Shown: positions 5,233 through 9,609 of the stretch, in pieces
Position numbering within the stretch: position 1 is the first letter of the stretch
Layout of the letters: every line of letters begins with the position of its first letter
NCBI GenBank assembly: GCA_003551455.1
Contig: PUMR01000078.1
Coordinates: 1 to 9,609, forward strand
DNA length: 9,609 bases
Direction of reading: 5' to 3'
Source of the DNA: Mollicutes bacterium
GTDB lineage: Bacteria; Bacillota_I; Bacilli_A; Izemoplasmatales; Izemoplasmataceae
Position numbers and translations under genes: made by a program
The notes under the pieces: generated by a model
What the model was told of the DNA's origin: nothing
The model's database searches: none
The model's input: only the letters and a program-made list of their open reading frames with translations

Positions 5233-6484
5233 AATGGACCCCCACATTCGTAATGATTATCGCCGCCACGACCACCATGCCGAAGATGACGGCCGCGCGG
5301 GCGGAAAAACGGTTCCGCGCCCATTTGGGATAATCGAGGGCGGGAACGAACATGTTCATGATGAGGATCGCGAAGACGACCCCTTCGGGGAGGTTGCCGA
5401 AGATGCGGATGAGGAAGGTCACGACACCGAGACCGAAGGCGAAATAGATCCTGCCGGGCCTCGTCACGGGACTGGTGATGGGGTCGGTCGCCATGAAGAC
5501 GGCACCGAAGAGGAGCCCGCCCCCGAAAAGGTGCACGAGGGGGAACCAGGATTCGAGCCCCTGCGTGAACATGACGGTGAGAGAAAGCAAGAGCACGGTG
5601 CCGATGTAGGTCAAGGGGACGACGAGGTCGAACGAACGCCTGAGAGCGAGATAGAGCCCGCCGACGAGGATGAGGAGGGCGCTCGTCTCCCCGAGGCTCC
5701 CGGGGAGGCCGATGCCGGAGAAAAGCGACCAGATGCCGTAGTGGTCCGTCACCGAAGAATCGAAGATGTTCTCGTTCAGGATGCTCATCGCCGTCGCGCC
5801 GGCGGCGCCGTCGGCGACGAAGGTCTCATAAGAGAGGAGGGTGCCGAAAGAGAGCACGACGAACACCCGGGCGAAAGCGGCGGGATTGAAGATGTTCTGG
5901 CCCATGCCGCCGAAGATGAGTTTCGCGAGCAAGAGACCCACCACACCGCCGATGATGACGACGGCGAGGGGGATCCGGTCGGGGAGCGTGAGCCCATAGA
6001 TCACACCGCTCGTCACGACGCTGAAATTGGTCAGCGTGAAACTCCTGTTCCAAAGGCGGAAGGATTTGTTCTCCGCGGTCGGCGCCTGCTTGTTCTCTTC
6101 CTTCCGTTTCTCCTGCAAGGGCGCGAGTTTCTCCTTGTAGGTCGAAAGGAAGGTTTCATAAGCCTCTTGGGCTTCTTCCGTCTTCTTCTTGCGCGCTTCC
6201 GCTTTAAGCTCCTTCTTCTCGGCCCTGAGGTCGCGGATCTGCTTTTCCGTCTCGCTCTTGGCTTCTCTCAGCCTTTCCAACAGGTCCATGACCTGGTAGT
6301 AGACGTATTCGGTGGCCGCCATCGAGGCCACGGCCGCAAGAAGGATCCAAAGCGCCGCGAGGCCGTGTTGGACGATGGCGAAGATGACGAGCGGTAAAAG
6401 CGCGATGCTCACATCACGCATCATCCTCGTCACCCGGGCCTGGGGCCGGCGCAGATGGGGACTGCTTTTTGTCACGATTTCCAT
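5222..6484 (-). CDS. rnfD: RnfD, flavin-bearing membrane subunit with coiled-coil-like insertion
   Basis: RnfD (NqrB relative) is a multi-helix membrane subunit with covalent FMN that takes part in ion translocation. The 420-residue product keeps SSPH near the N-terminus, GGMGQNIFNPAAFARVF (192-208), ATDPITSPVTRPGRI (332-346) and NLPEGVVFAILIMN (364-377). The flavin site reads VADGAAGATAMS: T231 is in the right place but the usual SGAT Ser is Ala. The family is about 310-350 residues; the excess is a hydrophilic block at about 68-146 between the second and third helices, rich in K, E, R and A with heptad-like spacing (ERLREAKSETEKQIRDLRAE and onward), predicted to be cytoplasmic. The ATG at 6484 has SD AGGGTG 5-6 nt upstream and begins 12 nt after rnfC. 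Family identification is firm. Confidence 0.96.
   Translation of the reverse strand: MEIVTKSSPHLRRPQARVTRMMRDVSIALLPLVIFAIVQHGLAALWILLAAVASMAATEYVYYQVMDLLERLREAKSETEKQIRDLRAEKKELKAEARKKKTEEAQEAYETFLSTYKEKLAPLQEKRKEENKQAPTAENKSFRLWNRSFTLTNFSVVTSGVIYGLTLPDRIPLAVVIIGGVVGLLLAKLIFGGMGQNIFNPAAFARVFVVLSFGTLLSYETFVADGAAGATAMSILNENIFDSSVTDHYGIWSLFSGIGLPGSLGETSALLILVGGLYLALRRSFDLVVPLTYIGTVLLLSLTVMFTQGLESWFPLVHLFGGGLLFGAVFMATDPITSPVTRPGRIYFAFGLGVVTFLIRIFGNLPEGVVFAILIMNMFVPALDYPKWARNRFSARAAVIFGMVVVAAIIITNVGVHYVG
5239..5243 (-). promoter_or_regulatory. Ribosome binding site of rnfG
   Basis: GGGGG on the minus strand inside the 3' end of rnfD, 6 nt before the ATG at 5232. The alternative ATG at 5247 has no purine-rich site upstream, so this decides the start. 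Confidence 0.6.
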
Positions 6485-6496
6485 GGTATCACCCTA

Positions 6497-7801
6497 TCAT
6501 TGGTTTTCTGTCAAGGCTTTGCCTTTGCGGACATAGTCCGTCACATGGATTTTGGAAGTGCAAACATACGCGCAAAGACCGCATTCGATGCAACGGTCGG
6601 CGCGGAGCTCTTGGGCCGCCTTTTCATCGTTGCGTTTCACGGCGTTCATGATGGAAACGGGCTGGATGTCGACGGGGCAGCTGTAGACGCATGAAGCGCA
6701 ACGCACACAAGGCTCCTCGACATAGTCCGTGCTCTCGAACACGAGGACGGATGTCGTCGTCTGGGTGACGATGGCGTCGTCATCGGGGATGCTTTTTCCC
6801 ATCATCGGGCCGCCGAGGATGACCTCGACCTCTTCGGCGTCCTCCCGATAGCCGTCACAGAGCTCGATGAGCTCTTTGACGCTCGTGCCCACCCGGGCGC
6901 GGATGTTTTGCGGGAATTTCACGGCGTCGCCGTTCACGGTCAGATGTCTTTTGATGACGGGAAGGTTGTGTTTCACGGCCTCGTAGATGGCCGCGCACGT
7001 CGAGACGTTGAAACCGAGGATGCCCTTCTCCATGGGGAGGGTGCCGACATCGACCTTGACGCCGGTGGCTCGCTCGAAAGTGGCGTTCTCCCAGCCTTGC
7101 GGATAGTAGTCGTCGAGCTCGGCGATCCGGATGTCCTTGTCGGCGAAACGGGACTGTTCACGCTCGAGGACTTCGATGAGTTCCCGTTTCGTCTTCTTGA
7201 CGGCGATGACGCCGCGTTCCGCATCGACGGCCTGCATGACATAGGAGAGTCCTTTGAAGATGTCTTCGGGCTGGTCCTTGATGAGGCGGTAGTCGCTCGA
7301 GAGGTAGGGTTCGCATTCGACGGCGTTGATGACGACGGTATGGATGTCCTTGTCGGTGTCCAGCTTGATGTAGGAGGGGAAGGCGGCGCCGCCGAGACCC
7401 ACGAGCGCCTTGTCTCTCAGGATTTCGACGAAATCCTTCTTCTTGAAGTCGGCGATGACGCTGTCGGGGCGGTCGGTGATGCTTTCATGATAGGTGTCCT
7501 GATAGTCGTTCCGGATGACGAGACACGGAATCTTCTCGCCCGTGGCGTCGGTCTTTTCGATCGTGCCCTCGATGGTGCCGCTCACCGTCGAATAGATGGG
7601 CTGCTTGAAAAAGCCGCCGTCGCGTTCGCCGATGATCTCGCCGAGTTTGACCTTGTCGCCTTTTTCCACTTTGACGGTGTATTTCGGGCAACGTTCGCCG
7701 GGGAGATTGATATAGACCCTTTCGGGGTCGACATGGCGGAGGGTGGGCAACTCCTTCATGAGTTGCTTGTAGTCGCTGACTCTTTTCGATCCGGTAATCA
7801 T
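6497..7801 (-). CDS. rnfC: RnfC, NADH-binding subunit with two [4Fe-4S] clusters
   Basis: Peripheral cytoplasmic subunit that reduces NAD+ (or oxidises NADH) using FMN and two ferredoxin-type clusters; relative of the complex I 51-kDa subunit. The 434-residue product is a normal length for compact RnfC. In order: an N-terminal barrel-sandwich-like region (VKVEKGDKVKLGEIIGE, 43-59), the nucleotide/flavin fold with VGLGGAAFPSYIKL (134-147) and NAVECEPYL (159-167), a SLBB-like part with TVNGD (288-292) and LGGPMMG (329-335), then CVRCASCVYSCP (C365, 368, 371, 375) and CIECGLCAYVC (C404, 407, 410, 414). The ATG at 7801 overlaps the mutase stop (ATGA) and has SD GGAAGGTG 7 nt upstream, within the mutase gene. 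With RnfB shortened, these are the only ferredoxin-like clusters encoded in the operon. Confidence 0.97.
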   Translation of the reverse strand: MITGSKRVSDYKQLMKELPTLRHVDPERVYINLPGERCPKYTVKVEKGDKVKLGEIIGERDGGFFKQPIYSTVSGTIEGTIEKTDATGEKIPCLVIRNDYQDTYHESITDRPDSVIADFKKKDFVEILRDKALVGLGGAAFPSYIKLDTDKDIHTVVINAVECEPYLSSDYRLIKDQPEDIFKGLSYVMQAVDAERGVIAVKKTKRELIEVLEREQSRFADKDIRIAELDDYYPQGWENATFERATGVKVDVGTLPMEKGILGFNVSTCAAIYEAVKHNLPVIKRHLTVNGDAVKFPQNIRARVGTSVKELIELCDGYREDAEEVEVILGGPMMGKSIPDDDAIVTQTTTSVLVFESTDYVEEPCVRCASCVYSCPVDIQPVSIMNAVKRNDEKAAQELRADRCIECGLCAYVCTSKIHVTDYVRKGKALTENQ

Positions 7802-9522
7802 AGGGATGCACCTTCCGTATCATTCTGTTTTGCGGATGAGACGATCCTTTCGATCTCTTCTTCCATCTTGTCCAGAAGCCGGTCGGCTTCCGCTTTCGTC
7901 TCACCCTTTACGTTGAGATAGATTTTCAGTTTCGGCTCGGTGCCGCTCGGACGGAGCACGAACCAGAGGTCTTTTGCGAAGATGAACTTGACGACGTTCG
8001 ACGGAGGATGAGAGAGCTTCTCCTCTCCCGTTTCGCTCCTGCGGACACCTTGTAGGTAGTCCTCCTTGGCGAGAAGCTTCCTGCCGAGAAACTCTTGCGG
8101 GCGATACGCCCGAAAAGTCTCCATGATGCGGCGGATCTCTTCTTCGCCCTGCAATCCTTCGAGCTGTAGATTCAAGAGCCGGTCGCGATAGCTTCCGTAG
8201 CGCTCATACAGCTCTTCGAGATAATCTATGAGCGTCTTTCCTTGCCGTTTCAAGTGGTTGGCCATCTCGGCGGCGAGCAGACTCGCCTGCACGCCGTCCT
8301 TGTCGCGGGTGATGTCTTTCAGCACATAGCCGTAGCTCTCTTCATAACCCATGACGAAGGTCTTGCCTTCCTTTTCGAGATGGCGCATCTTCTCGCCGAT
8401 GAACTTGAAGCCGGTGAGCGTGCTTGCGACTTCCATGCCGTGGGCCTTGGCGATGGCCGCGCCGAACTCGCTCGTGACGATCGTGTTGAAGACGACGCCC
8501 CTTTCGGGGAGCGTGCCCTTCTCCTGCAGGGCCGCAAGCATATAATCGATGAACATCGCCCCGGTCTGGTTGCCGGTCAAAAAGACGTATTCGCCTTCAT
8601 GAAGACACATGAGACCGAGCCGGTCGGCATCGGGGTCGGTGGCGACGAGGAGGTCGGCCCCCTTCTCTTTACCGAGGCGTTTGGCGAGTTCGAAGGCCGA
8701 TTCGTTCTCGGGATTGGGGCTTTCGACCGTCGTAAAGGCGGGGTCGGGCACGAGCTGCTCTGCGACGGTCTCGACATCGAAGCCGCCCGCTTTCAACACC
8801 CGCGGGATGAGTTCCCTTCCCGTCCCGTGCAGCGGCGTGAAGACGAGTTTGATGCGCTTCTCTTCTTCGGGACGGAAAGCGAGCGCCTTCACGGCGTCGA
8901 GGTAGGTCGCGTCCATCTTCTCACCCAAGGTTTGGAAGAAGCCGCCTTCTTCCGCTTCGGTCAATGGCATCTCTGCGATGGCGAAGGGGTTTTCGATGGC
9001 CTCCACCCGGCGGATCACTTCGTCGGCCAAAGCGGGGACGAGCTGACAGCCCGCCTCGTCATACATCTTGACACCGTTGTATTGCGGCGGATTGTGCGAG
9101 GCCGTCACCATGATGCCGCCCGCGGCGGCGAGATGCCGCACGGCGAAAGAGAGCAGGGGTGTGGGCCGGATGTCGGCGAACACATGGGATTCGATGCCCT
9201 TGGCGGCGAGCACGCCGACGGCCGTTTCCGCGAAGGCTCGGGACTTGTTGCGGTTGTCGTAGGCGATGACGACGCCCTTCCGGGCGGCATCAGGGTCTCT
9301 TTCCATAAGAAAATCCGCATATCCCGCGACGGCTTTCCGCACGGTGTAGCGGTTCAAACGGTTGGTCCCCGCACCGACGATGCCGCGCATGCCACCGGTG
9401 CCGAAAGCGAGGTCCTTCCGGAAAGCGTCCTCGATTTCCTCTTCGGTCATGTTCTTGAGTTCTTGGTGTGTCTCTTTGTCCAAAGAGGGCTCTTCTAGCC
9501 ATTTCCGATAGCGTTCGTTCAA
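7798..9522 (-). CDS. pgcA: Alpha-phosphohexomutase (phosphoglucomutase/phosphomannomutase, PgcA-like)
   Basis: Interconverts hexose 1- and 6-phosphates through a phosphoserine enzyme in the cytoplasm, feeding glycogen, UDP-sugar or cell-envelope synthesis. The 574-residue product matches the Bacillota PgcA/PGM type in length. Active-site loop VTASHNPPQYNGVKMY with phosphoserine S142; metal-binding ATDPDADRLG (295-303, D296, D298, D300); sugar-binding MGYEESYGYV (391-400); phosphate-binding RPSGTEPKLKIY (524-535). All four catalytic loops are intact. Start: TTG at 9522, directly preceded in frame by a TGA, with AAAGGGG 9 nt upstream; the first in-frame ATG is at residue 25 and would remove the conserved N-terminal helix leading into FGTGGMRG. 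It is the first gene after the promoter, and its stop overlaps the rnfC start, an unexpected partner for Rnf. Glucose versus mannose specificity cannot be read from sequence alone. Confidence 0.95.
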   Translation of the reverse strand: MNERYRKWLEEPSLDKETHQELKNMTEEEIEDAFRKDLAFGTGGMRGIVGAGTNRLNRYTVRKAVAGYADFLMERDPDAARKGVVIAYDNRNKSRAFAETAVGVLAAKGIESHVFADIRPTPLLSFAVRHLAAAGGIMVTASHNPPQYNGVKMYDEAGCQLVPALADEVIRRVEAIENPFAIAEMPLTEAEEGGFFQTLGEKMDATYLDAVKALAFRPEEEKRIKLVFTPLHGTGRELIPRVLKAGGFDVETVAEQLVPDPAFTTVESPNPENESAFELAKRLGKEKGADLLVATDPDADRLGLMCLHEGEYVFLTGNQTGAMFIDYMLAALQEKGTLPERGVVFNTIVTSEFGAAIAKAHGMEVASTLTGFKFIGEKMRHLEKEGKTFVMGYEESYGYVLKDITRDKDGVQASLLAAEMANHLKRQGKTLIDYLEELYERYGSYRDRLLNLQLEGLQGEEEIRRIMETFRAYRPQEFLGRKLLAKEDYLQGVRRSETGEEKLSHPPSNVVKFIFAKDLWFVLRPSGTEPKLKIYLNVKGETKAEADRLLDKMEEEIERIVSSAKQNDTEGASL

Positions 9523-9531
9523 TCACTCCAA

Positions 9532-9538
9532 CCCCTTT
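9532..9538 (-). promoter_or_regulatory. Ribosome binding site of the mutase gene
   Basis: AAAGGGG on the minus strand, 9 nt before the TTG start at 9522. A second purine group (GGAG, 9529-9526) is only 3 nt away. The in-frame TGA right before TTG rules out a longer protein. Confidence 0.6.
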
Positions 9539-9563
9539 CTGTGCCGTTTTTTCAAACACATGT

Positions 9564-9592
9564 ATTATAACTTAACCACACACAATTTTCAA
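9564..9592 (-). promoter_or_regulatory. Sigma-A-type promoter of the pgcA-rnf operon
   Basis: Minus strand -35 TTGAAA (9592-9587) and -10 TATAAT (9569-9564) with a 17-bp spacer, in an AT-rich island that contrasts with the surrounding GC-rich DNA. Expected start near 9557 gives a leader of about 35 nt. No other promoter-like sequence is evident between the operon genes, so the mutase and all rnf genes are probably expressed from here. No clear operator (cre, Rex) is seen in the short upstream part available. Confidence 0.85.
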
Positions 9593-9609
9593 TACACCCC
9601 GGCATTTTC

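Noticed and set aside
5233..5247. Upstream ATG start for rnfG adding five residues
   Set aside because: No purine-rich ribosome binding site precedes it, whereas the ATG at 5232 has GGGGG at good spacing and begins directly with the membrane anchor.
2418..9498. Other long plus-strand frames (2418-3293, 3137-3649, 3805-5253, 5120-6397, 6908-7921, 8242-9498)
   Set aside because: All lie opposite well-identified rnf or mutase genes, have biased His/Asp/Gly/Glu-rich products and no SD or family motif. They result from the GC-rich codon choice on the minus strand.
9557..9592. Possible Rex (redox) or cre site in the operon promoter
   Set aside because: TTGTG occurs in the spacer but no matching inverted half-site follows at the Rex spacing, and the leader stretch GAAAAAACGGCACA has several mismatches to cre.
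1..9609. tRNA, rRNA, CRISPR array, insertion sequence, phage or attachment-site features
   Set aside because: No spaced direct repeats, cloverleaf-like intergenic sequence, transposase motif or terminal inverted repeats were seen; almost all of the window is coding.

Overview
The window carries one co-directional block of genes, all on the minus strand: a complete operon encoding an Rnf-type (ferredoxin:NAD+ oxidoreductase, ion-translocating) membrane complex, headed by a phosphohexomutase gene, followed by the first two thirds of a pyruvate,phosphate dikinase gene that runs off the left edge. The sequence is GC-rich by eye. It uses the standard code, with UGA as a stop for most genes and UGG for Trp. 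Strong sigma-A-type promoters (TTGAAA-N17-TATAAT, twice), G-rich Shine-Dalgarno sequences, a TTG start, a perfect match to the Bacillota cre (CcpA) consensus, a PgcA-like mutase and the Rnf order C-D-G-E-A-B all suggest an anaerobic or fermentative member of the Bacillota or a relative. I cannot name the species.

Layout in the direction of transcription (right to left): promoter at 9592-9564; pgcA-like alpha-phosphohexomutase (9522-7798, TTG start); rnfC (7801-6497); rnfD (6484-5222); rnfG (5232-3817); rnfE (3814-3044); rnfA (3047-2442); an unlisted 58-residue membrane-anchored Cys-motif protein (2442-2266); rnfB (2264-1959); a hairpin terminator sitting on the rnfB stop (1959-1940). Junctions range from an 11-nt overlap to a 12-nt gap, so this reads as one translationally coupled operon. 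After it come a cre-like site (1933-1920), a second promoter (1876-1848) and the ppdK gene (1803 to the left edge, 601 codons present).

The Rnf complex normally oxidises reduced ferredoxin, passes electrons through RnfB, RnfA/E, RnfG/D and RnfC to NAD+, and pumps Na+ or H+. The core redox ligands of RnfA, RnfE, RnfC and RnfD are present here, but the complex is remodelled. RnfB stops after its single N-terminal [4Fe-4S] domain and lacks the ferredoxin-like domains. A tiny extra protein with one membrane helix and the same CxxCx4C spacing as RnfB lies between rnfA and rnfB. RnfG is about twice the usual size and contains three tandem FMN_bind-like units of about 130 residues, with only the first keeping a full flavinylation motif. 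RnfD has a long charged, coiled-coil-like cytoplasmic insertion, and RnfE has a basic charged tail. Because the operon is intact between its own promoter and terminator, these are not edge effects. Together they point to a variant Rnf in which electron entry from ferredoxin and the extracytoplasmic flavin module have been rebuilt. This is the most interesting content of the window.

The flanking enzymes (phosphoglucomutase/phosphomannomutase and PEP-forming or PEP-using PPDK) belong to central sugar metabolism. The mutase is physically tied to rnfC by an ATGA overlap. PPDK is a separate unit that may be under catabolite control.
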